A DNA stretch of 64,000 nt from Pseudomonas ovata (GCF_003131185.1 NZ_QFFU01000013.1:62001-126000); one strand, 5' to 3'; positions 53,083-61,596 are shown, counted from the first letter of the stretch. The notes: generated by a model not told the origin, from the letters alone. Made by a program: numbers and translations.

Positions 53083-54378
53083 CTAGCTGGGCAGCGACTG
53101 GCTACAGGGCAGCCACAGGGCTGAGGAGCCTGCGCCGATGAGCGCATCGGCACGCTGCCAGTCGCGTTGTCCGGGCACAAAGTCATCGACCGGACGGCCC
53201 ATCAGGACGTCGACGATGCGTGAGCAGGCCAGGCCGTCGCCGTACGGGTTGCTGGCCTGCGCCGCGCGCCGCCAGAGCAGCTCATCTTCATAGAGGGCGC
53301 TGACGCCGTGCACGATCGACTGTGCCGAGGTGCCGACCAGACGCACAGTACCGGCCGAGACCGCTTCGGGGCGTTCGGTGACCTCGCGCATCACCAGTAC
53401 CGGCTTGCCCAGCGATGGCGCTTCTTCCTGCACGCCGCCAGAGTCGGTGAGGATGACGTGAGCACGCTGCATCAGGCGCACGAATGACAGGTAGTCGAGC
53501 GGTTCGATCAGGTGCACATGGGGCACATTGCCCAGGTGCTCGGTGACCGGGCCCTTGACGTTGGGGTTCAGGTGCACCGGGTAGACGATCTGGATGTCCG
53601 GGCGCTGTGCCAGGGTGCCCAGCGCCTTGCAGATGTCCAGGAAGCCTTCGCCGAAGTTCTCCCGGCGGTGGCCGGTGACCAGCAGCAGCTTGCGCCCCGG
53701 CAGCAGGAAGTCGAATTGCGCGTCTAGGCGGTCACGCAGGGCGCTGTCGCGCTCGATGCGCCGTGCGGTCTGCTGCAGGGCGTCGATCACGGTATTGCCG
53801 GTGACGAATGAACGGCCCTGCTGGCGCTCGCCCAGCAGGTTGCGGCGCGCCTCGGCCGTGGGCGCAAACAGCAGGTCGGCGGTCATGTCGATGCAGCGCC
53901 GGTTCATTTCTTCCGGCCACGGCTGGCGGATGTCGCCGGTGCGCAGGCCGGCTTCGATGTGGCCGACCGGAATGCGGCGGTGAAACGCAGCCATCGAGGC
54001 GACCATGGCGGTGGTGGTGTCGCCGTGCACCAGGATACGGTCGGGCCGGGCAATGTCGAGCATCGGATCGATGGCATCGAACAAGGCCGCACTCAGGGTA
54101 TTGAGCGTCTGGTCGGGGCGCATGACGTCGAGGGTGTAGTCGACCTTGAGGTCGAACAGTTCCAGTACCTGTTTGAGCATGTGCTGGTGCTGGCCGGTGA
54201 CGCAGACGCGTGACTGTATACCGGGCTCGGCGGCCAGCGCCTTGACCAGTGGGGCCATCTTGATGGCCTCTGGACGGGTACCGAAGATGGACAGAATCTT
54301 GATCGGCGTGTGGTTGCTAGCGATGATGGCCTCCTGCGCAATAACGCGCTTACAACAGCGGGACCGCCAAGGGTCCAA
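53083..54378 (-). CDS. wecB: UDP-GlcNAc 2-epimerase (non-hydrolysing)
   Basis: Interconverts UDP-GlcNAc and UDP-ManNAc, the precursor of ManNAc polymers. The family blocks are present: IFGTRPEAIKMAPLV, GQHQHML, HGDTTTAM, GHIEAGLRTGD, PEEMNRR, TGNTVIDAL, TGHRRENFGEG, YPVHLNPNV and LTDSGGVQEEAPSLGKP. The C-terminus runs about 35 residues past the usual end. No in-frame ATG precedes the core. TTG at 54378 gives 431 residues, but a perfect AGGAGG (54330-54335 on the minus strand) lies just before two ATC codons (54322-54327), so an ATC start giving about 413 residues is possible. First gene of the seven-gene operon, 96 bp before the BcsB-like gene. Confidence 0.93.
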   Translation of the reverse strand: MDPWRSRCCKRVIAQEAIIASNHTPIKILSIFGTRPEAIKMAPLVKALAAEPGIQSRVCVTGQHQHMLKQVLELFDLKVDYTLDVMRPDQTLNTLSAALFDAIDPMLDIARPDRILVHGDTTTAMVASMAAFHRRIPVGHIEAGLRTGDIRQPWPEEMNRRCIDMTADLLFAPTAEARRNLLGERQQGRSFVTGNTVIDALQQTARRIERDSALRDRLDAQFDFLLPGRKLLLVTGHRRENFGEGFLDICKALGTLAQRPDIQIVYPVHLNPNVKGPVTEHLGNVPHVHLIEPLDYLSFVRLMQRAHVILTDSGGVQEEAPSLGKPVLVMREVTERPEAVSAGTVRLVGTSAQSIVHGVSALYEDELLWRRAAQASNPYGDGLACSRIVDVLMGRPVDDFVPGQRDWQRADALIGAGSSALWLPCSQSLPS

Positions 54379-55247
54379 GCAGTGAGATGGGTTCTATCGT
54401 AGTACCGGGGTCAACAGAATCATCACGGGGACACATCATGTGAATAAACGGCACTGCCTTGTTTCCCGGAAGTGGAGCGATTATTAGCATTGCCTAAGGA
54501 TTTTGCAAAACTTAAATGCCTGTTTTTTGGAAATAAAAGAGCGGAAACTTTTTTTGAAAGTTGAAGTCATGGCGATATTCAAACGAGGGTATAAACACTA
54601 TTGAAAGGTGTGTTATCAATGCAAGAAATTGATTTTGAAGGTGTTTTTTATTTTATTGATTTTGGTTTTTCTTTTTTTGAGGGGGCTAAAGCGGTTTAAG
54701 GGGACGCCCTCAAGGCCGCTGAGCGAACGCGGGTAGACGCCTTAATGACGCCTGAATATTGGCATTCATGAGGCCGTGCAAGGCGCGCGTATTATTGACG
54801 TCGGAAAAGGTTCAATAAAGGTTAAAGGCGATAGAAGAGCGACCGCGATAAAACGATAAAGTTTCGACACCCTGGGTGAGGAACATCACATTCAGGCCGT
54901 GTGGTGTAAGAGACCAGCGTGCCCGCCACATCCATACAAGCGACCCGAACAATAGAAAGTTCAAGTTAGTTGGCCATTAGTTGGCCATTACTGATGGTTT
55001 TCGATAGTGTGCGTAGCACGCTCACCCTCGACGGTGCCCCGTCTCATGGGCCGACAGGCTGAGCACGTTAATTGCATCACCTTTTTCTGAAAGAAAAAAA
55101 GGGGAATATTCGACCCATCGGGCCCCTGCACAGCCCCTGTCCTACACTGACAAGCGGCGCTCAGGCTGGCATTGCAAATGCCGCCAGAAGCGTCCCCTGC
55201 AGTGTCCGGGTTGACCTGAAACCTTCTTTGTCGTGAGAAACCATGCA
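54379..55247. other. AT-rich divergent intergenic region, nfr operon / REC-CheX gene
   Basis: 869 bp without a supported gene, with long A/T-rich stretches (54480-54680) unlike the GC-rich surroundings. It should hold the promoters of both the wecB-nfr operon and the REC-CheX-GGDEF pair. ATTATTGAC at 54791-54799 repeats the nine-base core of the FleQ-like boxes found before bcsE and wssA, but the rest of the box does not match. A small hairpin (CCTTTTTCT/AGAAAAAAAGG, about 55070-55095) is visible. A 25-codon frame at 54620 is not convincing. Confidence 0.5.
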
Positions 55248-56276
55248 ATGCCCACAATCGCGCTACTGATCTGCGATGACTCGAATATGGCGCGCAAGCA
55301 GTTGATCCGGGCGCTGCCGGCCGGTTGGGATGTCTCGGTCAGCCTGGCGGCCAATGGACTCGAAGCCCTCGAGGCCCTGCGCAAGGGCTTGGGCCAGGTG
55401 ATGCTGCTGGACCTGACCATGCCGGTCATGGACGGCTACCAGGCCCTGGCGGCGATCCGGGATGAAGGGTTGGAGACCCAGGTGATCGTGGTTTCCGGCG
55501 ATGTCCAGGAAGAAGCGGTGCGCCGGGTCATGGAGCTGGGCGCCCTGGCCTTTCTGAAAAAACCGGCCGACCCCGATGAACTGGCGTCCACCCTGATGCG
55601 CCTGGGTCTGCTTGGCGAGCCGCTGGCGGCTCAGGCGCCCAGCGTGCCGGCGGCGTCGGCAACGGCGCAGGCACCGCGTGCAGGCGAGGGCATCATCAGC
55701 TTTCAGGACGCCATGCGCGAGACGGTCAACGTCGCCATGGGGCGTGCGGCGGCCTTGCTGGCCAAGGTGCTGGGAGTCTTTGTGCAATTGCCGGTACCGA
55801 ACGTCAACATGCTGGAGGTGGGCGAGTTGCACATGGCACTGGCCGACACCCAGCATGGCCAGCGCCTGACTGCGGTGTGCCAGGGCTACATTGGCGGCGG
55901 CATCGCCGGCGAAGCGTTATTGCTGCTGCACGATTCGGAAATTGCCGACATCGCCCGGCTGATGCACCGCGACTCACCCGACTACAGTGACATGGAAGTG
56001 CTCCTGGACCTGTCGACCATCCTCATCGGTGCCTGCCTGAGCGGGATCGGTGAGCAGATCGATGTGCCATTTTCCCTGGGGCATCCGCAGATACTGGCCC
56101 AGGAGGGCGGCAGCGATGAGCTGATCAACGTCCGCCAGCAACGCTGGAAACAGACCCTGGCCGTGGAGGTCAGCTACAGCGTGGAAGGGCACGACATTCA
56201 TTTCGATTTGCTGATGTTGTTCACCGAGGACTCGGTCGAGCGACTCTCGCGCAAACTGGCCTACCTGATGAGCTGA
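55248..56276 (+). CDS. Response regulator with CheX/CheC-like phosphatase domain
   Basis: 342 residues: N-terminal REC domain (LICDDSNMAR with the acidic pair, phospho-acceptor Asp in LLDLTMPVMDGY about residue 57, Lys in FLKKPADP about 107), an Ala/Pro linker (about 125-145), and a CheC/CheX-type domain (about 150-342). The first CheC helix keeps Glu-x-x-Asn (ETVNVAMGRAAALL); the second reads DLSTILIGACLSGIG, with Asp/Thr in place of Glu/Asn, so only one site looks intact. It may act as a phosphatase or as the receiver that controls the diguanylate cyclase three bases downstream. ATG 55248 is preferred over GTG 55233. Confidence 0.88.
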   Translation: MPTIALLICDDSNMARKQLIRALPAGWDVSVSLAANGLEALEALRKGLGQVMLLDLTMPVMDGYQALAAIRDEGLETQVIVVSGDVQEEAVRRVMELGALAFLKKPADPDELASTLMRLGLLGEPLAAQAPSVPAASATAQAPRAGEGIISFQDAMRETVNVAMGRAAALLAKVLGVFVQLPVPNVNMLEVGELHMALADTQHGQRLTAVCQGYIGGGIAGEALLLLHDSEIADIARLMHRDSPDYSDMEVLLDLSTILIGACLSGIGEQIDVPFSLGHPQILAQEGGSDELINVRQQRWKQTLAVEVSYSVEGHDIHFDLLMLFTEDSVERLSRKLAYLMS

Positions 56277-56279
56277 TGT

Positions 56280-57230
56280 ATGAACGAGCAAATCGATATC
56301 AAAGAGCTTCACTGGCTGCTGGCCGTTACACAGAACATCGATGTAGGCATTGTGGTGCTCGACCGTGACTTCACTGTGCAGATCTGGAACACCTTCATGG
56401 AAAACCGCTCCGGGGTGGTGCCATTCGATGCCATTGGCCAGTCGTTCTTCCAGCTGTTCCCGGAAGTCAATCGTGCCTGGTTCAGCAAGAAGGTCGACAA
56501 CGTCGTGACCCTGGGCACGCCGGCATTCACCATCTGGGAGCAGCGACCTTATCTGGTGCGCTTCAAGAACTACCAGCCGATTACCGGGCAGGAGGCGTTC
56601 ATGTACCAGAACACCACCCTGTTTCCGCTGCGCAGCACCAATAACCAGATCAGTCATATCTGCCTGGTGATCTATGACGTGACCGATGTGGCCACCAATC
56701 GCCATCAATTGCTCAATGCCAACAACGAGCTGCAACGGTTGTCCAGCACCGACCGCCTGACCGGCCTGAACAACCGCGGCCATTGGGAAGAGTCCTTGCG
56801 CCAGGAATACGCCAGGCATAGACGCTACGGCACGCAAGTGGCGATGGTGATGATCGACATCGATCACTTCAAGCGGGTCAATGACACCTGGGGCCACCAG
56901 ACCGGAGACAAGGTGATCCAGGTCGTGGCCGAAGCCATGCGCACTCACATACGCAGCGCAGACATTGCCGGGCGCTATGGCGGTGAAGAGTTCGCGGTGC
57001 TGTTGCCCGACACCGACAAGGCCGGTGCCCAGGTCTTTGCCGAACGGCTGCGCAAGGCTGTGGAAGAGCTGCATGTGGATCACGATGGCCAGCAGATCCG
57101 CTGCACCATCAGCCTGGGCGTGGCCGACCTCAGCCAGCCCTCGACCGACTACAAGACACTGATCGAGGCTGCCGACCAGGCGTTGTACCAATCCAAGAAG
57201 AATGGGCGCAACCAGGTGACGCTGGCTTGA
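56280..57230 (+). CDS. PAS-GGDEF diguanylate cyclase
   Basis: 316 residues: N-terminal PAS sensor (about 12-140, VLDRDFTVQIWN, FQLFPEV), a short coiled linker (140-155), and a GGDEF domain with STDRLTGLNNR, DIDHFKRVND and active site GGEEF (234-238). The inhibitory I-site RSAD (225-228) lies five residues before GGEEF, so product feedback is expected. It makes c-di-GMP. Cotranscribed with the REC-CheX gene and adjacent to the nfr operon, whose NfrB has MshEN repeats; local supply of c-di-GMP to NfrB, BcsA and WssB is a reasonable inference. Confidence 0.94.
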   Translation: MNEQIDIKELHWLLAVTQNIDVGIVVLDRDFTVQIWNTFMENRSGVVPFDAIGQSFFQLFPEVNRAWFSKKVDNVVTLGTPAFTIWEQRPYLVRFKNYQPITGQEAFMYQNTTLFPLRSTNNQISHICLVIYDVTDVATNRHQLLNANNELQRLSSTDRLTGLNNRGHWEESLRQEYARHRRYGTQVAMVMIDIDHFKRVNDTWGHQTGDKVIQVVAEAMRTHIRSADIAGRYGGEEFAVLLPDTDKAGAQVFAERLRKAVEELHVDHDGQQIRCTISLGVADLSQPSTDYKTLIEAADQALYQSKKNGRNQVTLA

Positions 57231-57268
57231 GCAGACCCTGGGCTATCGTGCAGCCAACACCCGTCTAT

Positions 57269-57330
57269 AGCGACCAACGGTCGCGAAAAGACCGGCATGG
57301 TTTTTGCGCCATTCGCGACCGTTGGTTGCT
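57269..57330. repeat. Inverted repeat of a second REP-like type
   Basis: AGCGACCAACGGTCGCGAA (57269-57287) and TTCGCGACCGTTGGTTGCT (57312-57330) are inverted with 18 of 19 pairs and a 24-base loop. It differs from the GTGGGAGGCGGC type elsewhere. It lies between convergent genes. Confidence 0.75.
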
Positions 57331-57356
57331 CCTACGGAATAGTGCGGATAAAGGCT

Positions 57357-57386
57357 ACAGCGCGGCGCCAGGGCGGCGCCGGCTGT
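57357..57386. terminator. GC-rich hairpin between convergent genes
   Basis: ACAGC-GGCGCC stem around AGGG with one two-base bulge, located just after the cyclase gene and just before the stop of the membrane-protein gene. No T-run follows, so its terminator role is a guess. Confidence 0.4.
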
Positions 57387-57396
57387 AAGGGATGGA

Positions 57397-58434
57397 TCAG
57401 CGGGTGGTGACAACCTTGTCGGCAGGCTGGGTACGGCGACCCAGTACACCGGCACCGGCAGCCACCAGGCCCGAGATCACCAGGGTGATCAGCAGGATCC
57501 ACGCGCCTTGCGAAACGCGCTTGGCAGCCACTTCAGCGGCTTCGCGGGCTTTCTGCTCGGCCTGGGCCTTCAGTTCCTGGTACTTGGCGTAGGCCTGGCG
57601 ATAGCTGGCCTGGGCCTGATCGACGATCTGGTTGGCTTCGGCATCGGTCTTGTTGCCACGCGCCTTGATCAGGTTGACCAGCGCCTGACGGTCAGCAGCA
57701 TCCCAGGCTTCGTTGCCCTTGGCCTTGATGCGATCCAGCAGCCCACCGATCTGCTCATCGGCCTGTTGTGGGTTGTTGGCACTGCGTTCGGCGGTGTTCT
57801 GCGCATCCTGAGCCGTGGACTGTGCTTGTTGTGCCACATTGTCCGGGTTCAGTTCGGCCTTGCCGGTCTGACGCATGGCCAGTTCGATTTCGTTCTGGAT
57901 GTCATTGAGGTTGAAATCGATGCCCTGTTGCTTGAGCTGGTCCTGAATCTTGTCGCCCAGCGCCGGCGCCACCTGGGCGATACCGCTGCCGACGGCTGAC
58001 AGGCCACTGCCGGCCAGGTTAAGGCCACCACGGACCACGCCGGTCACGGCGCTGGACACCAGGTACACGGTAATCAGCGAGACCGAGGCCCAGACCAGCA
58101 GACCGTGGAAAGCGCCTTCACGCTGCGCCAGGCGACCTGCTGCCCAGCCACCGACGAACAGCGAGATGACAGCGCTGACGACCACCCAGATACCGGCGCC
58201 GGTGCCCAGTCCGGAGACCGGGTTGGCTTCCTGCATCGGATCGATGGCGGCCGTACCAATGGCAGTCCCCAGCAAGTTCAACAACAGTGAAACGATCAAG
58301 GCCAGAACAACACCGGCCAGAATGGCACTCCATGAAATGCGTTTAAGTAAAGGCGCCACAGTATTGGCTGTGTAGTAATCCGGTGCGGCATAGCCTGCCG
58401 GTGGGTTTCGATCATCGCGAATCATGGTGGTCAT
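57397..58434 (-). CDS. Polytopic membrane protein of unknown function
   Basis: A 345-residue protein I do not recognise at family level with confidence; similar Pseudomonas and rhizobial proteins are often labelled PhnA-like or as hypothetical membrane proteins. Four transmembrane segments lie at about 33-65 (long hydrophobic hairpin), 82-100, 108-132 and 312-333. Between the third and last is a hydrophilic, Gln/Ala/Asn-rich and probably helical region (about 160-305, with QQAQSTAQDAQNTAE and KYQELKAQAEQKAREAAE). Stand-alone gene, convergent with the cyclase gene. Confidence 0.8.
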   Translation of the reverse strand: MTTMIRDDRNPPAGYAAPDYYTANTVAPLLKRISWSAILAGVVLALIVSLLLNLLGTAIGTAAIDPMQEANPVSGLGTGAGIWVVVSAVISLFVGGWAAGRLAQREGAFHGLLVWASVSLITVYLVSSAVTGVVRGGLNLAGSGLSAVGSGIAQVAPALGDKIQDQLKQQGIDFNLNDIQNEIELAMRQTGKAELNPDNVAQQAQSTAQDAQNTAERSANNPQQADEQIGGLLDRIKAKGNEAWDAADRQALVNLIKARGNKTDAEANQIVDQAQASYRQAYAKYQELKAQAEQKAREAAEVAAKRVSQGAWILLITLVISGLVAAGAGVLGRRTQPADKVVTTR

Positions 58435-58708
58435 CCTTCAGTCAATGGCAGGGGCACCGCATGGGGTGCACATAGCAATGACTCTTGCTGCGCGCAGGAA
58501 GTTTGAAAATTTTTACCAGAAAATTCGCAGTATTAAAGGGTGTTAAAAGTTCGATACATTTATAAAAATAACCTCGAAAAGGCTTCTCTGTTTATACGTT
58601 ATATGGGATCCAACTTGATGGACCCATTGCTGTCGACAGGCAAGGTCCGTGAGGAGCGCCGGGCATGTTAGGATCGCGATTTTTCCGCCAATCTTCATCA
58701 GGGCCATC

Positions 58709-59971
58709 ATGCGACCTCAATCCACACTCACCGTAGTGCCTGTCAATCGCCCGCTGACCGGTCGTGTCAGCCCGCCGGGCTCCAAATCCATCACCAACCG
58801 TGCCTTGCTGCTGGCCGGTCTGGCCAAAGGCACCAGCCGCCTGACCGGCGCGCTCAAGAGTGACGATACCCGGGTGATGTCCGAGGCCCTGCGGTTGATG
58901 GGTGTGCAGGTCGACGAGCCGGACGACAGCACCTTTGTGGTCACCAGCACCGGCCACTGGCAGGCGCCGGGCCAGCCGCTGATGCTGGGCAATGCCGGCA
59001 CCGCCACCCGCTTTCTGACGGCGGCGCTGGCCAACTTCGAGGGCGACTTCGTGGTCGATGGCGACGAATACATGCGCAAGCGCCCCATCGGCCCGCTGGT
59101 CGATGCGCTGCAGCGCATGGGTGTGCAGGCCAGCGCACCGACCGGCTGCCCGCCGGTGGCAATCAAGGGCCGTGGCGGCCTGGCGGCCGGACGCATCGAG
59201 ATCGATGGCAACCTGTCCAGCCAGTACGTCTCGGCGTTGCTGATGGCCGGCGCGTGCGGCCAGGGCCCATTAGAGGTGGCCCTGACCGGCAGCGAGATCG
59301 GCGCACGCGGCTATGTGGACCTGACCCTGGCGGCCATGCAGGCTTTCGGTGCCGAAGTCGAGGCCATCGGTGAGTCAGCCTGGCGAGTAGCGGCCACCGG
59401 CTACCGTGCCACCGATTTTCATATCGAGCCGGATGCGTCGGCAGCCACTTACCTGTGGGCGGCCCAGGCGCTGACCGCAGGCCGTATCGACCTGGGCGTG
59501 GCCACCGAGGCCTTTACCCAGCCCGACGCGCTGGCCAGCCAGATCATCGAGCGCTTCCCGGACATGCCGGCGGTGATCGACGGCTCGCAGATGCAGGACG
59601 CGATTCCGACGCTGGCGGTGCTGGCGGCCTTCAATAACCAGCCGGTACGCTTTGTGGGCATTGCCAACCTGCGGGTCAAGGAGTGCGACCGGATTCGCGC
59701 ATTGTCTGACGGCCTTTGTGCCATCGACCCGAAACTGGCGGTGGAAGAGGGCGATGACCTGGTGGTCAACGCTGATCCACAGCTGGCCGGTCGTACCGTG
59801 GATGCGCTGATCGACACCCATTCCGACCACCGCATCGCCATGTGCTTTGCCCTGGCGGGCCTGAAAGTGGCCGGCATCCGCATTCTTGATCCGTTGTGCG
59901 TCGGCAAGACCTACCCGGGCTACTGGACGGCGCTGGAGTCGCTGGGCGTGCAGTTGCAGCGTCAGGGTTGA
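58709..59971 (+). CDS. aroA: 3-phosphoshikimate 1-carboxyvinyltransferase (EPSP synthase)
   Basis: Joins shikimate-3-phosphate and PEP to EPSP in the aromatic amino acid pathway. 420 residues with family blocks PGSKSITNRALLLAGLAKG (substrate loop, about 19-37), LGNAGTATRFLTA (about 90-103), RPIGPLVDAL, DGSQMQDAIPTLAVLAAF and NLRVKECDRI, and HSDHRIAMC near the C-terminus. It is complete. In many Pseudomonas the housekeeping aroA is fused to a tyrA-type domain, so this stand-alone copy may be a second paralogue. ATG 58709 aligns with the family start; a frame from 58649 is longer without support. Confidence 0.95.
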   Translation: MRPQSTLTVVPVNRPLTGRVSPPGSKSITNRALLLAGLAKGTSRLTGALKSDDTRVMSEALRLMGVQVDEPDDSTFVVTSTGHWQAPGQPLMLGNAGTATRFLTAALANFEGDFVVDGDEYMRKRPIGPLVDALQRMGVQASAPTGCPPVAIKGRGGLAAGRIEIDGNLSSQYVSALLMAGACGQGPLEVALTGSEIGARGYVDLTLAAMQAFGAEVEAIGESAWRVAATGYRATDFHIEPDASAATYLWAAQALTAGRIDLGVATEAFTQPDALASQIIERFPDMPAVIDGSQMQDAIPTLAVLAAFNNQPVRFVGIANLRVKECDRIRALSDGLCAIDPKLAVEEGDDLVVNADPQLAGRTVDALIDTHSDHRIAMCFALAGLKVAGIRILDPLCVGKTYPGYWTALESLGVQLQRQG

Positions 59972-60100
59972 GGGCTTGAGGGCGCTGCAGAAGTACCTGA
60001 CATTCGCCTGTTGCGCAGGTACAGGCACCGATGGTCCTTGCCTGCGCCAGGCCAGAGCCTGGCGAACTATGCTTGATCAGGCAGGGTAGCCATCGCTGCC

Positions 60101-60121
60101 CACCCGCAGGGACAGCGGGTG
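60101..60121. terminator. Hairpin after aroA
   Basis: CACCCGC and GCGGGTG pair perfectly around AGGGACA. It lies about 130 bp after the aroA stop and 30 bp before the next start, so it could end the aroA transcript or act in the leader of the next gene. No T-run. Confidence 0.35.
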
Positions 60122-60151
60122 TCATTCGCAACGGCCAGGGAAGGCTTGATC

Positions 60152-60487
60152 ATGAACCGTTTCATCAAACAACTTGTTATAGGTACCTGTCCTTTTTTGC
60201 TCTTTGGACAGGCGACTCAGGCCATGGCCGATCAATGCCCTGAAGTGTCCGACTTTACCCAGAAAGGCCAGGGAACGACCATGGCGTTTCAGGCGGTCTT
60301 GCTGTACCTCGAAGGCCAGATCATTTTTTGCGAATACACAAAAGGCTCCTACAAGTCCCTGCTGCAGATCCAGAGCACGACGCCTGTGGTGGCAGAGGGT
60401 GAATACTGGGGCGAGCAGGATGATCCTTTGCCCCTGTGCAGTGAAAGCGTGGAAAAATGCACGTTCACGCTGCACTCGAACGAGTGA
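60152..60487 (+). CDS. Small secreted protein of unknown function
   Basis: 111 residues with a Sec signal peptide (about 1-27, ending QAMADQCPE) and three cysteines in the mature part (CPE, FCEY, LCSESVEKCTF), likely disulphide-bonded in the periplasm or outside. It may belong with DUF3757-type Pseudomonas proteins, but I cannot confirm this. ATG 60152 is preceded by AAGG; an upstream start at 60119 would bury the signal peptide. Convergent with udh, 39 bp apart. Confidence 0.65.
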   Translation: MNRFIKQLVIGTCPFLLFGQATQAMADQCPEVSDFTQKGQGTTMAFQAVLLYLEGQIIFCEYTKGSYKSLLQIQSTTPVVAEGEYWGEQDDPLPLCSESVEKCTFTLHSNE

Positions 60488-60526
60488 AAGCCTGCCTGGC
60501 GTTGACGTGCACCCATCCGGCCTTTG

Positions 60527-61348
60527 TCAATGATCCCCGAATGGCCCGCTGGCAGCAAATGCACCGCCCTGATAGCGCCGGGCCGGGTCATCGGCCGCTG
60601 GCAGTGGCTGGCGCTCGACCTGGGCCCGAAAGGCTTCGGAGCTGTCCTGCGGCTGGTAGTCCAGATGTGCGGCCAGGCAATTGTCCCACCACACCGTCTG
60701 GTTGGCCGACACACCGTAAACCACGGTGTGCCCGACATCGGGCGCGTACAAGGCCCGCTCGACCAGGCGGGTCAGGTCGTCGTAGCTGAGCCAGGTGTCG
60801 AGCATGCGATGGTTCAACGGCTCGGCAAACGAAGAACCAATGCGCAAGCTGACGGTTTCGATGCCGTAGCGATCAAAGTAGAAACTGGCCATGTCTTCGC
60901 CGTATGACTTGGACAGGCCGTAATAACTGTCGGGACGGCGCGGCGACTGCGCGTCGATTACCTGGTCCTGCCCATAGAAGCCGATCACATGATTGGAGCT
61001 GGCGAAGATCACCCGCTTGACGCCGTGCCGGCGCGCGGCTTCATAGATGTGGAAGATGCCACTGATATTGGCGCCCAGGATTTCCTCGAACGGCCGCTCG
61101 ACCGAGACACCGCCGAAATGCAGGATCACGTCGACCCCCTCGACCAGGGCGTGCACCGCCTGCTTGTCGGCCAGGTCGCAGCGCTGGATTTCTTCATGGG
61201 CACCGCGGGCCGGTGCCATTTCACTGATGTCGGACAGGCGTAGAACCTGGGCGTGGGGCTGCAATGAATCACGCAGGACCTTGCCCAGGCCGCCAGCGGC
61301 CCCGGTGAGCAACAGGCGATTGAAAGGCGTAAGAGAAGAAGAGGGCAT
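60527..61348 (-). CDS. udh: Uronate dehydrogenase
   Basis: NAD+-dependent short-chain-type enzyme that oxidises galacturonate or glucuronate to the aldarolactone, the first step of oxidative uronate use. 273 residues with Rossmann motif LLTGAAGGLGKVL (about 12-24), LHFGGVSVERPFEEIL, active-site YYGLSKSYGED (Tyr and Lys, about 141-151) and the C-terminal PADDPARRYQGGAF. The sequence closely follows the P. syringae/P. putida Udh pattern. No uronate transporter or aldarate genes lie within view. Two copies of a GTTGTATG motif lie upstream, one overlapping its ribosome site. Confidence 0.93.
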   Translation of the reverse strand: MPSSSLTPFNRLLLTGAAGGLGKVLRDSLQPHAQVLRLSDISEMAPARGAHEEIQRCDLADKQAVHALVEGVDVILHFGGVSVERPFEEILGANISGIFHIYEAARRHGVKRVIFASSNHVIGFYGQDQVIDAQSPRRPDSYYGLSKSYGEDMASFYFDRYGIETVSLRIGSSFAEPLNHRMLDTWLSYDDLTRLVERALYAPDVGHTVVYGVSANQTVWWDNCLAAHLDYQPQDSSEAFRAQVERQPLPAADDPARRYQGGAFAASGPFGDH

Positions 61349-61360
61349 GGGCTAGACCTT

Positions 61361-61380
61361 GTTGTATGTCGTCGTATGAC
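61361..61380. promoter_or_regulatory. Candidate operator at udh, proximal site
   Basis: GTTGTATGTCGTCGTATGAC, two near-identical decamers in tandem, 13 bp upstream of the udh ATG. Its first 13 bases match the inverted site at 61597-61609 at 11 positions. GntR/FCD-type repressors use TTGTATG-like half sites; identity of the regulator is unknown. Confidence 0.4.
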
Positions 61381-61463
61381 TTTTCCGGATTATCCGGAGC
61401 TTCATGCGCTATTGTCAATGCGCCCGGGTGTGAGAAAACCTCGTGCCTCGAAAGTCCGCCCGC

Positions 61464-61501
61464 CGCGCCAAGGCGCAGCGCTGTCGTACAGCAAACCCCC
61501 G
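61464..61501 (+). repeat. Dyad repeat, copy 3
   Basis: CGCGCCAAGGCGCAGCGCTG followed by TCGTACAGCAAACCCCCG, a more diverged copy of the repeat at 32572-32609. It lies mid-way in the gap between udh and the GT4 gene (61349-61766), which otherwise holds only the two udh-type operator candidates. Confidence 0.65.
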
Positions 61502-61596
61502 CGCTCCTGCAACGGGTGAGTTCATATCCGATAAAGCCAGTTGTTTTATGTTTATTGAGAGGATGGCCACCGCTCGCAAAATGCCAATTTCTTCAT

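Noticed and set aside
54620..54700. 25-codon frame with a fair ribosome site in the AT-rich gap
   Set aside because: Phe-rich, low-complexity peptide in an AT-rich tract; no supporting evidence.
54791..54799. Full FleQ box upstream of the nfr operon
   Set aside because: Only the nine-base core matches; the rest of the box does not (about 9 of 14), so I note it but do not call it as a site.
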